Below are positions 1-7,806 of a DNA stretch of 27,119 nt, piece after piece. This stretch comes from an uncultured Prevotellaceae bacterium (GTDB lineage Bacteria; Bacteroidota; Bacteroidia; Bacteroidales; Muribaculaceae). Under the pieces are notes generated by a model. That model was given only the letters and a program-made list of their open reading frames with translations, was not told where the DNA came from and searched no databases. Position numbers and translations under genes: made by a program. The stretch is from NCBI GenBank assembly GCA_900541935.1, contig UQLZ01000029.1, positions 1 through 27,119 on the forward strand. Reading direction: 5' to 3'. The first letter of the stretch is position 1; each line of letters opens with the position of its first letter.

Positions 1-98
1 GCGTGATCCTCAACGGAACCGTCAAAACCGGAACCCGCTACGGATACAAGTACGGTTACACCTACGGCTACCACGCCAAATCAAATTACGAAAACTAA
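1..98 (+). CDS. C-terminal end of a Wzc-like tyrosine kinase / polysaccharide co-polymerase (partial)
   Basis: An open frame enters from the left edge and ends at TAA 96-98, with full codons from position 3. The last 31 residues carry a tyrosine-rich tail (RYGYKYGYTYGYH, then KSNYEN at the end). A C-terminal tyrosine cluster is the hallmark of bacterial BY-kinases of the Wzc family, which sit in the inner membrane, autophosphorylate this tail and control chain length and export of capsule or O-antigen. Its place just before ugd and a flippase, 12 bases from the ugd start, fits that role. Only the tail is visible, so no kinase or Wzz domain can be checked; the call rests on the tyrosine cluster and the context. 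Confidence 0.65.
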   Translation, partial: VILNGTVKTGTRYGYKYGYTYGYHAKSNYEN

Positions 99-110
99 AA
101 CATTATAGAT

Positions 111-1349
111 ATGAAAATTGCAGTTGCAGGAACAGGCTATGTTGGTTTAAGTATTGCTACATTGCTTGCACAGCACAATCAGGTAACAGCAGTTGATGTT
201 ATTGCTGAAAAGGTTGAATTGATAAATAATCGAAAGTCTCCAATCCAAGATGACTATATTGAAAAGTATCTTGCAGAAAAGGATCTCAATTTAACAGCAA
301 CTCTTGATGGAGAAAGTGCTTACCGAGATGCTGATTTTGTGGTTATTGCCGCACCTACTAATTATGATGCTGTGAAAAACTATTTTGACACATCTCATGT
401 AGAAGAAGTTATAGAATTGGTATTGAAGGTAAATCCAAATGCTATTATGGTAATTAAAAGTACTATACCAGTAGGTTATACAGAAAGCGTCAGGAAAAAA
501 TTCAATACAGAAAATATAATTTTCTCTCCTGAATTTTTGCGTGAAAGTAAGGCTCTTTATGATAATTTATATCCAAGCAGAATAATAGTTGGCAGACCTG
601 AGGGTGATGCTCGTTTGGAAATGGCTGCCAATACATTTGCCAGACTATTGCAAGAAGGAGCAATTAAGGAGAATGTTGACACTCTTTTTATGGGACTGAC
701 AGAGGCAGAAGCCGTGAAACTTTTTGCGAATACATATCTTGCATTGCGAGTAAGTTATTTCAATGAGTTGGATACATACGCTGAAATGAAAGGTCTTGAT
801 ACCCAGTCAATCATTAATGGTGTTAGTCTTGACCCTCGCATTGGTTCTCATTATAATAATCCAAGTTTTGGTTATGGTGGTTATTGCTTGCCAAAAGATA
901 CAAAACAGTTGCTTGCTAATTACCAAGACGTTCCGCAAAATATGATGTCTGCTATTGTAGAAAGTAACAGAACTCGAAAGGATTTTATAGCAGATAGAGT
1001 TTTGAAAAAAGCCGGTTATTATGATTACTATAATAGAGGCGATTACTCGCCAAATGAAGAAAAGTTATGCGTTGTTGGTGTTTTCCGATTGACAATGAAA
1101 TCTAATAGCGATAATTTCCGTCAGTCTTCAATTCAAGGTGTTATGAAGCGTATTAAGGCGAAAGGAGCGGAAGTTATCATTTATGAACCAACACTTCAGA
1201 ACGGTTCAACATTCTTTGGCAGTAAGGTTGTAAATAATTTGGAAGAATTCAAATTAAAAAGTCAAGCAATTATAGCCAACCGCTATGATGCATGCCTTGA
1301 TGATGTTAAAGAGAAAGTATATACAAGGGATATTTTCAGGAGAGATTAA
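111..1349 (+). CDS. ugd: UDP-glucose 6-dehydrogenase
   Basis: This cytosolic enzyme oxidises UDP-glucose to UDP-glucuronate in two NAD-dependent steps, supplying glucuronic acid for the polysaccharide. The 412-residue protein starts with a Rossmann nucleotide-binding loop, GTGYVG at residues 7-12. The SPEFLRE motif and the catalytic-cysteine motif FGYGGYCLPKD are present, with the nucleophile Cys259. Its length is normal for the short bacterial Ugd type (about 390-450 residues). The related UDP-ManNAc dehydrogenases share this fold, but the overall pattern, including the compact C-terminal domain, is that of Ugd. The gene lies 12 bases after the upstream kinase stop and 4 bases before wzx, so it is probably co-transcribed with both. 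Confidence 0.92.
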   Translation: MKIAVAGTGYVGLSIATLLAQHNQVTAVDVIAEKVELINNRKSPIQDDYIEKYLAEKDLNLTATLDGESAYRDADFVVIAAPTNYDAVKNYFDTSHVEEVIELVLKVNPNAIMVIKSTIPVGYTESVRKKFNTENIIFSPEFLRESKALYDNLYPSRIIVGRPEGDARLEMAANTFARLLQEGAIKENVDTLFMGLTEAEAVKLFANTYLALRVSYFNELDTYAEMKGLDTQSIINGVSLDPRIGSHYNNPSFGYGGYCLPKDTKQLLANYQDVPQNMMSAIVESNRTRKDFIADRVLKKAGYYDYYNRGDYSPNEEKLCVVGVFRLTMKSNSDNFRQSSIQGVMKRIKAKGAEVIIYEPTLQNGSTFFGSKVVNNLEEFKLKSQAIIANRYDACLDDVKEKVYTRDIFRRD

Positions 1350-1353
1350 AAAT

Positions 1354-2898
1354 ATGACAAAAACGGAATCTAACAAATCTGTTTCTGGTAATAAAAGAAT
1401 ATTCAAGAATACAATGTTTTTGTATTTGAGAATGTTTTTTGGTCTTATCGTCTCCCTATATACTTGCAGGGTTATTTTAGAAGTATTAGGTGTTGTTGAT
1501 TATGGCATAAGTAGTGTTGTTGGGGGATTCGTGCTAATGTTTGGATTCTTGAACAATACTTTATCCTCAAGTTTGCAAAGGTTTTACAATTCAGAAGATA
1601 TTAAAGAGAATGGTTTTCAAATAATTTACAATGTGGGTTTAGTTATACATATTGTAATAGCAGTAGTGCTTTTCATACTCTTGGAAACGTTTGGTTTGTG
1701 GTATGTTAATAATATAATGGTCGTTCCTGAAAATCGATTATTTGCAACTAACATAGTTTATCAGTCTTCTGTTTTGTCAATGGTTTTGATTTTGCTTCAA
1801 ATTCCTTATTCTGGAGCAATAATGGCAAAAGAGCGAATGGATTATTTTGCGTGGGTTGGTATATTTGATGTGATTTCACGATTGTTATTCGTCTTCGTTT
1901 TGCCATATATGCCAATAGACAAATTGCTCTCTTATGCTGGTTTTTCGCTGTTAATTTCTATAATTAACTTCATCTTATATTTTGTATATTGCAGGCGTAA
2001 TTTTAATGAAATTAAACTATACAGAGTAAGAGATAAGCATTATTACAAAGAAATTTTATCTTTTTCAGGATGGAATTTGCTCGGAACTTTTGCATGGATG
2101 CTTAAAGGACAAGGTCTTAATATGATGCTAAATGTTTTCTTTGGACCAGTTATAAATGCAGCCAGAGCAATAGCGTACCAAATAAATACTGCGATTTCGA
2201 ATTTTTCTAATTATATGGTGACTGCTTTCAGACCTCAATTAGTAACATCTTATGCAGAAAACGACCATAAAAGGACACGTAAATTGATGTTTATCGAAAG
2301 TAAAGCATGTGTAATGCTTATCGCTTTATTGGTTATTCCTTGCATATTTGAAATAGACTTGGTTCTTCATTGGTGGTTAGGAGACAATGTGCCACAATAT
2401 ACTTCAATTTTTGCAATATTGATTTTAATAGACCAATTGATAAATACAATGAATATGCCTCTGACACAAGTTATTCATGCTGTTGGAAAAATGAAACAAT
2501 ACCAAATGGTAAGTTCTTCTATTAATTTAATAATGTTGCCGTTAGGTTGGTATTTGTTGCACATTGGATTAGAACCTGTTTATGTATATATTGGAATGAT
2601 TGCTGTATCTGTCATTCATCAGATAGCCTGTATTATAGTTACAAATAAGATATTTTATTTCGGATTAAAAAATTATCTATGCAAAATTGTACTGCCAAGT
2701 TTTGAGTTGATATTCCTGTTAAGCTTTATTCCTTATTTTTTGTCAGAAGTGATGAGTGATTCTGCTTTTAGATTAGTATTGATAGTGATGTATGACATTT
2801 TGGCGGCTTTTTTTGCTGGTTATTATCTAATGCTAAACGCGAGTGAGAAAATATATGTAAGAAATGTTCTAATTAAGTTTTTGAAAATTAACAAATAG
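1354..2898 (+). CDS. wzx: Wzx-type oligosaccharide flippase (PST/MOP family)
   Basis: This 514-residue integral membrane protein is rich in hydrophobic segments, about 12-14 by eye, starting near residue 23 (FLYLRMFFGLIVSLY). It matches the polysaccharide transporter family that moves undecaprenyl-linked repeat units across the inner membrane. The N-terminal pattern (R-I-F-K-N-T followed by a helix, then GVVDYGISSVVGG) is typical of Bacteroidales Wzx proteins. A longer reading from 1285 is possible but would overlap ugd by 65 bases. The ATG at 1354 is preferred because it lies 4 bases after the ugd stop and is preceded by an AGGAGAG sequence at 1338-1344. The partner polymerase is the gene at 6547. 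The exact substrate cannot be read from the sequence. Confidence 0.85.
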   Translation: MTKTESNKSVSGNKRIFKNTMFLYLRMFFGLIVSLYTCRVILEVLGVVDYGISSVVGGFVLMFGFLNNTLSSSLQRFYNSEDIKENGFQIIYNVGLVIHIVIAVVLFILLETFGLWYVNNIMVVPENRLFATNIVYQSSVLSMVLILLQIPYSGAIMAKERMDYFAWVGIFDVISRLLFVFVLPYMPIDKLLSYAGFSLLISIINFILYFVYCRRNFNEIKLYRVRDKHYYKEILSFSGWNLLGTFAWMLKGQGLNMMLNVFFGPVINAARAIAYQINTAISNFSNYMVTAFRPQLVTSYAENDHKRTRKLMFIESKACVMLIALLVIPCIFEIDLVLHWWLGDNVPQYTSIFAILILIDQLINTMNMPLTQVIHAVGKMKQYQMVSSSINLIMLPLGWYLLHIGLEPVYVYIGMIAVSVIHQIACIIVTNKIFYFGLKNYLCKIVLPSFELIFLLSFIPYFLSEVMSDSAFRLVLIVMYDILAAFFAGYYLMLNASEKIYVRNVLIKFLKINK

Positions 2899-2901
2899 AG
2901 T

Positions 2902-4077
2902 ATGAAAAGAAAAATATTGATAATGCATCCTGAACTTTGCGTGGGTGGTGCTGAAAAGGTTTTGCTCGATATGTTGGGAAACTTGGATAAAAACAAATAT
3001 GATGTTTCTTTATTGCTGATAAATCCATCAGTATGGGATAATAAAATACCTGATTATGTTAAAACATCGTATATGTTTAGCAAAAATCCGCGAAAATTGA
3101 ATTCCATATTAGCGAGAGTATATAAGTTCTTTATGATTTTTTTCCCTTGTGTAATTTGGAAGTTTTTTGGAGTAAAAGGCAAATTCGATATTGCGATTGC
3201 TTATCAAGAACCTATGATATGGTACTTGCCATGCACCAAGGCTTTTACGGTATCTTGGGTTCATACTGATTATTCTGCACTGCAGTGGTTTCCAGAAGTG
3301 AAACAGTTAAGAAACAAAGAGGGCTTCTTGGCTAAAAAAATTGAAAAAGCCAGATTAAGACTTATAAACAGTTTTGACAGAGTTGTATTTGTCGCTAAAT
3401 CTGCAATTCCCGGGTATATACAAAAAACCAGTTACAATATTTCCAAAACGAGAGTGCTATATAATATCAACAACGAAGCTCTCATTAAAGAACTATCTAA
3501 CGAGGAAATAGTAGAACCACAGTGGAGCAATTATGAAGGAGAACGGTTAGTTGTGGTCGGAAGGATTCATAGCCAAAAAGCAATGCATCGTTTAATACCT
3601 TTAATGTTAGAGATAAAAAAAAATAATATCTGTGCAAGATTGTTTGTCGTTGGAGATGGTCCTGACAGAGAACAATTAGACAAACTGATAAAAGAAAACG
3701 GTTTGGAGGATTCTATTATTATCTTAGGCTTTACAAATAACCCTTATAAGTATATAAGGCAAGCAAAGTTGCTAATCTGCTCATCTTTGTTTGAGGCATA
3801 TTGTACAGCAACAAAAGAAAGTATCATCTTAGAGACACCGTTTGTAACTACTTTGTGCTCTGGTATGGAGGAGCAGATTGGAGGAACAAAAGCAGGCATT
3901 ATTGTAGCGAATGAAGACAATTCCCTTTCTGATGCTGTGATTAAAGTATTAAAAGACGATGCTTTGTACTCTGCTATGAAAAAAGATATTAAGCAAAGAC
4001 ATCTAGATTTGTCTGATGAGAAAGCAATTGATAATATAGATTGCTTCTTGCAGGATTGTATAAGCGGCAGAGTGTAG
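2902..4077 (+). CDS. glycosyltransferase family 4 (GT-B fold)
   Basis: This 391-residue retaining glycosyltransferase adds one sugar to the lipid-linked repeat unit on the cytoplasmic face. The N-terminal domain carries the GGAEK loop at residues 15-19, usual for the GT4 acceptor domain. The C-terminal domain has VVVGRIHSQKAMHRLI, then VGDGPDREQL, and the E-x7-E nucleotide-sugar motif at Glu298 and Glu306 (FEAYCTATKE). Length and domain order are normal for GT4. It starts 3 bases after wzx and ends 2 bases before the acetyltransferase at 4080, so it belongs to the same transcript. Donor and linkage cannot be predicted. Confidence 0.88.
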   Translation: MKRKILIMHPELCVGGAEKVLLDMLGNLDKNKYDVSLLLINPSVWDNKIPDYVKTSYMFSKNPRKLNSILARVYKFFMIFFPCVIWKFFGVKGKFDIAIAYQEPMIWYLPCTKAFTVSWVHTDYSALQWFPEVKQLRNKEGFLAKKIEKARLRLINSFDRVVFVAKSAIPGYIQKTSYNISKTRVLYNINNEALIKELSNEEIVEPQWSNYEGERLVVVGRIHSQKAMHRLIPLMLEIKKNNICARLFVVGDGPDREQLDKLIKENGLEDSIIILGFTNNPYKYIRQAKLLICSSLFEAYCTATKESIILETPFVTTLCSGMEEQIGGTKAGIIVANEDNSLSDAVIKVLKDDALYSAMKKDIKQRHLDLSDEKAIDNIDCFLQDCISGRV

Positions 4078-4079
4078 AA

Positions 4080-4622
4080 ATGGAAATCAGTAGTTATAAT
4101 CAGTTGAAAGAAATAATAAGTTTTGAACGGAGACTTTATATTTCTCCGTCAAGAAAAAAACATATTATATATACATTTGAAAATCCCTTGAGTTATCGTA
4201 TCTGGAAATGGCAAAAGACTTTGCGACTTTGTGAATATTTAAAAAACAAAAGGGGATTGCTCAGGAAGTTTGCATATCATTATTATAATCGCAGATTACT
4301 GTCTATTGGCTCTAAATTAAATATAGAAATATATCCCGGTTGTTTTGATAAAGGTCTGAAAATTTATCATACAGGAATTGTTGTTAATCCTAAGGCAAAA
4401 ATTGGAAGAAATTGCCAACTCCACGGTCAAAATTGTATAGGTAATAATGGAATTATTGACTTATCTCCAATTATTGGTGACAACCTTGATTTGGGTTTTG
4501 GGGCAGTTGTTATAGGAGGAGTCAAACTTGGAAAAGGTGTTACGGTAGGAGCAGGTAGTGTTGTTTGCAAATCTTTTGTTGATAATTCTGTTATAGTTGG
4601 TGTTCCTGGAAAAATAAAATAG
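4080..4622 (+). CDS. serine acetyltransferase-like hexapeptide O-acetyltransferase
   Basis: This is a 180-residue left-handed beta-helix acyltransferase. The C-terminal half has hexapeptide repeats and sequences close to the serine O-acetyltransferase (CysE) branch: YHTGIVVNPKAKIG, LHGQNCIGN and GVTVGAGSVV, with the usual end VGVPGKIK. It lacks the long N-terminal helical domain of true CysE. Together with its place between two glycosyltransferases, this suggests that it acetylates a sugar of the polysaccharide from acetyl-CoA rather than serine. A TTG-started reading from 4041 would overlap the preceding gene by 37 bases. The ATG at 4080, 2 bases after that gene's stop, is the better start. 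The next gene begins one base after its stop. Confidence 0.83.
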   Translation: MEISSYNQLKEIISFERRLYISPSRKKHIIYTFENPLSYRIWKWQKTLRLCEYLKNKRGLLRKFAYHYYNRRLLSIGSKLNIEIYPGCFDKGLKIYHTGIVVNPKAKIGRNCQLHGQNCIGNNGIIDLSPIIGDNLDLGFGAVVIGGVKLGKGVTVGAGSVVCKSFVDNSVIVGVPGKIK

Positions 4623-4623
4623 T

Positions 4624-5589
4624 ATGATAGAAATTAGTATAATAGTTCCAGTATATAAGGTGGAAAAGTTCCTTGCCGAATGTATTGACAGCATATTGTA
4701 TCAATCGTTTAAAGATTTTGAATTGTTACTGGTTGATGACGGTTCACCTGACAGAAGCGGAGAAATATGTGAGGAGTATGCCAAATCAGATTCCAGAATA
4801 AAAGTCTTGCATAAAAATAACGGAGGACAGGCTTCTGCTCGTAATTTCGGACTTGATAGTGCTTCCGGTAACTATGTTATTTTTGTTGATAGTGATGACA
4901 TACTGGCAGACAATGCATTGGAAATTCTGCATAATGAAATAATAGAAAATGAAGCTGATATTGTTTTGGGGAAAATAATTCGATTTGCAGACGATACTGG
5001 TAGCATCCGTCTTTACACCAGACTTGATAAACGAAAAGCAATGAGTGGACAAGAGGCTTTGGAATTGCTTTTGGCTGGTTCTTTACTTAATATTACTTTA
5101 TGTGGCAGTCTGTTTAAACGTGAAATTTGGGATAATCTTAGAATGCCAGATGGCTTTATTTGTGAGGATTGGTTCATTATGCCACACATATATCTTCAGA
5201 AAAATTTGTTAGTAGTTTTTACTCCAAATCTTGTATATATGTATCGTGAAAATGCCAAATCAACAATGTTTAGCTTATATAGGCGTGGAAATCCTCAAGT
5301 TATTGAAGTTGCAGAACATGTAATTCAAACAATCTATAATCGTGACCAATCCATATATTCTCGTACTCTTTGGAGTAATTTAAAGCGAGTATGGAAATAT
5401 GTTGGGATAATTTATTCATGTAAGAGAGTTCAGGAAGAGGCTATGTTTTTAGAGCAGGTGAGGGATTTGTTAAAACATTATTGGTATGATTTAAAGAAAT
5501 CAGGCCGTATGTCATTATTGGAGAAAATAGGAGTTTGGAGTTTCTGTTTCTTTCCTCAGTTATGCAGTTTGCTATATAAAATCAAATAA
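4624..5589 (+). CDS. glycosyltransferase family 2 (GT-A fold)
   Basis: This 321-residue cytosolic, membrane-associated glycosyltransferase probably adds one sugar of the repeat unit. The N-terminal GT-A domain shows the standard GT2 signposts: SIIVPVYKVEKFL at residues 5-17, VDDGSPDRS around residue 38, GGQASARNFGLD, and the metal-binding DxD motif as VDSDD with Asp89 and Asp91. ICEDWF further on resembles the ED motif that often carries the catalytic base in this family. The C-terminal 100 residues are less conserved and carry basic and aromatic stretches. It begins one base after the preceding stop. The next start codon, at 5606, is 16 bases downstream. Donor and acceptor are unknown. Confidence 0.88.
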   Translation: MIEISIIVPVYKVEKFLAECIDSILYQSFKDFELLLVDDGSPDRSGEICEEYAKSDSRIKVLHKNNGGQASARNFGLDSASGNYVIFVDSDDILADNALEILHNEIIENEADIVLGKIIRFADDTGSIRLYTRLDKRKAMSGQEALELLLAGSLLNITLCGSLFKREIWDNLRMPDGFICEDWFIMPHIYLQKNLLVVFTPNLVYMYRENAKSTMFSLYRRGNPQVIEVAEHVIQTIYNRDQSIYSRTLWSNLKRVWKYVGIIYSCKRVQEEAMFLEQVRDLLKHYWYDLKKSGRMSLLEKIGVWSFCFFPQLCSLLYKIK

Positions 5590-5605
5590 TATAACTTTCA
5601 ATATT

Positions 5606-6287
5606 ATGAGTCTTATTTTACGGCTAAGGAATTTGCTTCGGATAAACTGGCTGAAGACAGTTTATATTAATATTTATTATTTTGGTATAAAGCAAGGATT
5701 TAAGATGCCTATATTTATTTACAGGCACACGGCTCTCTTATTAATGGGGGGGGGGGAAAGTAGTTATAAACGGTTCTGTTAAACGTGGAATGATTCGTAT
5801 TGGCGAGCATTGCCTAAAAACTATAAGCAGGAAGTCAACTCCAAATGTATGGTTTTTAGGAGAAGGAACTATAATATTCAATGGTCCAGCGTATTTTTCT
5901 CAAGGAATAAAAATATGTGTTGATTTGGGAGGTATACTAGAAATAGGAAAAGGTGTTTCTTGTACAGGCAATTCAGAGATTATATGCAATGAAAAAATCA
6001 TTATCGGTGATAATTCTCTTATTTCATGGAATGTTCTGATTATGGATACAGACGGTCATCAAATAGTCAGGGATAATGGGGATGTCAATATTTTCAGAAA
6101 ACCTATCTATATTGGAGACAGAGTCTGGATAGGTTCTCGTGTTACGATTCTCAAGGGTAGTCATATTGCCGACAATTGTATAATTAGTTCTGGTAGTATA
6201 ATTAATAGAAAATTTGAGGAAGCTAATATTGTAATTGGAAATCGGGCAAAGTCAGAGGTACTAACCAAAATTAATAGTTGGAAATAA
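5606..6287 (+). pseudogene. hexapeptide acyltransferase gene, frame broken at a poly-G(11) tract (candidate phase-variable gene)
   Basis: Two reading frames together make one acyltransferase. The first runs from ATG 5606 to TAA 5780-5782 (58 residues, MSLILRLRNLLRINW at the start). The second is open from the G run to 6287 and contains KVVINGSVKRGMIRIG, a hexapeptide core and LISWNVLIMDTDGHQI, a motif typical of capsule acetyltransferases. They are joined by eleven Gs at 5746-5756. With ten Gs the frame would read MGGGKVVING and give one 226-residue protein, the usual family length and layout (a helix, then L-x-G-K-V-V-I). As given, the gene is off, unless an internal ATG at 5790 yields a 165-residue product lacking the N-terminal region. 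Slippage in the cell or a sequencing error in the homopolymer would look the same here. Confidence 0.85.
5746..5756 (+). repeat. homopolymeric G tract (11 bases), candidate slippage switch
   Basis: Eleven consecutive Gs lie in a gene whose surroundings are strongly AT-rich, and no comparable G run is apparent elsewhere in the window. Its length decides the reading frame of the surrounding acyltransferase: 10 (or 7, or 13) Gs join the two halves, whereas 11 leads to a stop 24 bases beyond the tract. Poly-G tracts of this size are known contingency switches in Campylobacter, Neisseria and Haemophilus surface genes. That it acts this way here is an inference. Confidence 0.8.
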
Positions 6288-6317
6288 TATAATAAGTAAT
6301 ATATTTCAGAGGAAGCA

Positions 6318-6437
6318 TGCGTTTTGATTATAGTTCACAATGAATTTAAAATTCTTGATTGCTTAATGCGTCAGTTGCAACACTTCGAAAATTTGATTTT
6401 TGTATATTTTGACAAAAAGGTTGCAATAGATGTCTAA
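6318..6437 (+). pseudogene. N-terminal remnant of a GT14 (core-2/I-branching type) glycosyltransferase
   Basis: A short open frame reads VLIIVHNEFKILDCL and then FVYFDKKVAIDV before a TAA at 6435-6437. This matches the start of bacterial core-2/I-branching beta-1,6-GlcNAc transferase-like proteins, which characteristically open with an LIIAHNEF-type strand and carry an IH(I/F)DKK-type motif about 25 residues later. No ATG is in this frame. An ATG at 6317 sits one frame off, so the start is also frameshifted. The remaining 250 or more residues of the family are absent. It is therefore a dead relic, about 40 codons long, lying between the broken acetyltransferase and wzy. Confidence 0.6.
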
Positions 6438-6546
6438 TCCTCTATTATATATACACTTAATATAGCGTGTCACCTATATGTATGGAGATATTTTGATTTA
6501 GCATAATCAAATAACTTTTTTTGCCAGAAAGTTTAAATGTAAGTAT
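6438..6546. other. AT-rich spacer before wzy, no gene seen
   Basis: The 109 bases between the GT14 relic and wzy hold no open frame of note and no convincing hairpin. Together with the relic they make up the 259-base gap between the acetyltransferase and wzy, in a locus where neighbouring genes are otherwise within 20 bases of each other. The gap looks like debris from a past gene loss. I cannot identify a promoter with confidence. Confidence 0.4.
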
Positions 6547-7806
6547 ATGAACATTATTATATTTCGGCAGAAAGACTATTTAAGAATCATAATAAGTTCA
6601 ATGAATATAAGTAAGTTTAAAGAAGTTTCAAGTGGCTTTTTTGTATTGCTGATTGCGTTTAGTTACAGTATATTTTTTATTAGCCAAACGGCATTGGGTT
6701 TAAAGGCGGGAGAGGGCTCTCTATTTCAGGTATATAGCGGATTGTTGGCTATTGTAGTATTTGTAATGTATTTGCTATCATTGAAAAGTATTCCAGGAAA
6801 AGCAAGTATGGCAGCATTATTATGTTGTTGTACAATTGTAGTGCTATATTATGCAACACAACTGCAGTACGGGTATTTAAACAAACGATACTTTGCATAT
6901 TTTCTATCAACGGGTGTGAGATTTATTCCAGCCGTATTAATGGGAACAATAATGCTAAAAGATTCTAAGATTTTGGAAAAGATAGAATCAGCACTTTTGC
7001 CGTTTGTAATATTCTATACCTTAGCACTTGGGCAAGTCGTTTTTACTGCAAAGATAGGCGTTAATGTCGGCTCAACATTTAACACAGAGGGAGGTTTGTC
7101 CTATCAGTCAATTTCTTATTATTCAATTTTTGCGTTCGGATTTACGATGTATCTCATTTCTAATGGGATGCATTCGAATATAAAACGTAAATTTCTAATT
7201 GCACTGGCGATAACACAGGTAATTATGTGTATAATGTCTGGTGGAAGAGGTGCTTTTGTTCTCGGTGTGGTTTTTTGTGTTTATTTTGGATTAAAAGCAG
7301 GCTCCTTGAGAAATCTTGTAAAGTATTTAATTCTTGTATTATTTTTTATAATTATAATTCATATTGTTTTTGCAGATAATGCCGTTTTTCAACAGGGTTT
7401 TAATCGTATTTTTAATTTCTTTGGTGAAGAGAAAGCTATGGAAAACGATAACAGGTGGATTAGATGGGGGTTGGCATTTGATGCATTTTTAGATAGTCCT
7501 TTATGGGGTCATGGCTTAGGTTCTGTATTTTATGAGGTCGGTTTTTATTCGCATAACATATTTACAGATCTTCTATGTGAGGGAGGTATAATCTTTGAAG
7601 GATTATTTATCTTTATGCTAATAAGATTTTATAATATTTCGAAGCGTTTAATAAGAATTGATTCCCGATATGAAATACTTGTTATCATATTCTTATGCTC
7701 ATTCATAATGCTTTGCTTTAGCGGATATTATCTGTCAGAGTCTGGTATGTGGATTGCAATGACTTATATACTTTTCTCAAAGAATAAAATACATAAATAT
7801 GGATAA
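6547..7806 (+). CDS. wzy: Wzy-type O-antigen/capsule polymerase
   Basis: This 419-residue inner-membrane protein has about ten or eleven hydrophobic segments. A large loop near residues 300-340 contains GHGLGSVFYEVGFYSHNIF followed by DLLCEGG. This G-x-G with a downstream S-H-N is the periplasmic-loop signature of the Wzy/WaaL ligase-polymerase superfamily. Wzy joins the repeat units on the periplasmic side after Wzx flips them. WaaL ligase shares the fold, but a position inside the variable part of a Wzx locus favours Wzy. The start could be ATG 6547 or ATG 6601 (MNISKFKEV). The later one removes 18 residues that precede the first membrane segment. The stop overlaps the next gene by 8 bases. 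Confidence 0.85.
   Translation: MNIIIFRQKDYLRIIISSMNISKFKEVSSGFFVLLIAFSYSIFFISQTALGLKAGEGSLFQVYSGLLAIVVFVMYLLSLKSIPGKASMAALLCCCTIVVLYYATQLQYGYLNKRYFAYFLSTGVRFIPAVLMGTIMLKDSKILEKIESALLPFVIFYTLALGQVVFTAKIGVNVGSTFNTEGGLSYQSISYYSIFAFGFTMYLISNGMHSNIKRKFLIALAITQVIMCIMSGGRGAFVLGVVFCVYFGLKAGSLRNLVKYLILVLFFIIIIHIVFADNAVFQQGFNRIFNFFGEEKAMENDNRWIRWGLAFDAFLDSPLWGHGLGSVFYEVGFYSHNIFTDLLCEGGIIFEGLFIFMLIRFYNISKRLIRIDSRYEILVIIFLCSFIMLCFSGYYLSESGMWIAMTYILFSKNKIHKYG

Noticed and set aside
1285..1353. Longer N-terminus for the flippase gene
   Set aside because: It would overlap ugd by 65 bases and adds residues that do not fit the family. The ATG at 1354 has a ribosome-binding sequence and the expected spacing.
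3615..3623. Runs of nine As (also 7901-7909 and 8389-8397) as further slippage switches
   Set aside because: They lie in very AT-rich genes, encode ordinary lysine runs and leave the frames intact. Nothing sets them apart as the G run is set apart.
4041..4079. TTG-started longer form of the first acetyltransferase
   Set aside because: It overlaps the end of the GT4 gene and adds 13 unconserved residues. ATG 4080 fits better.
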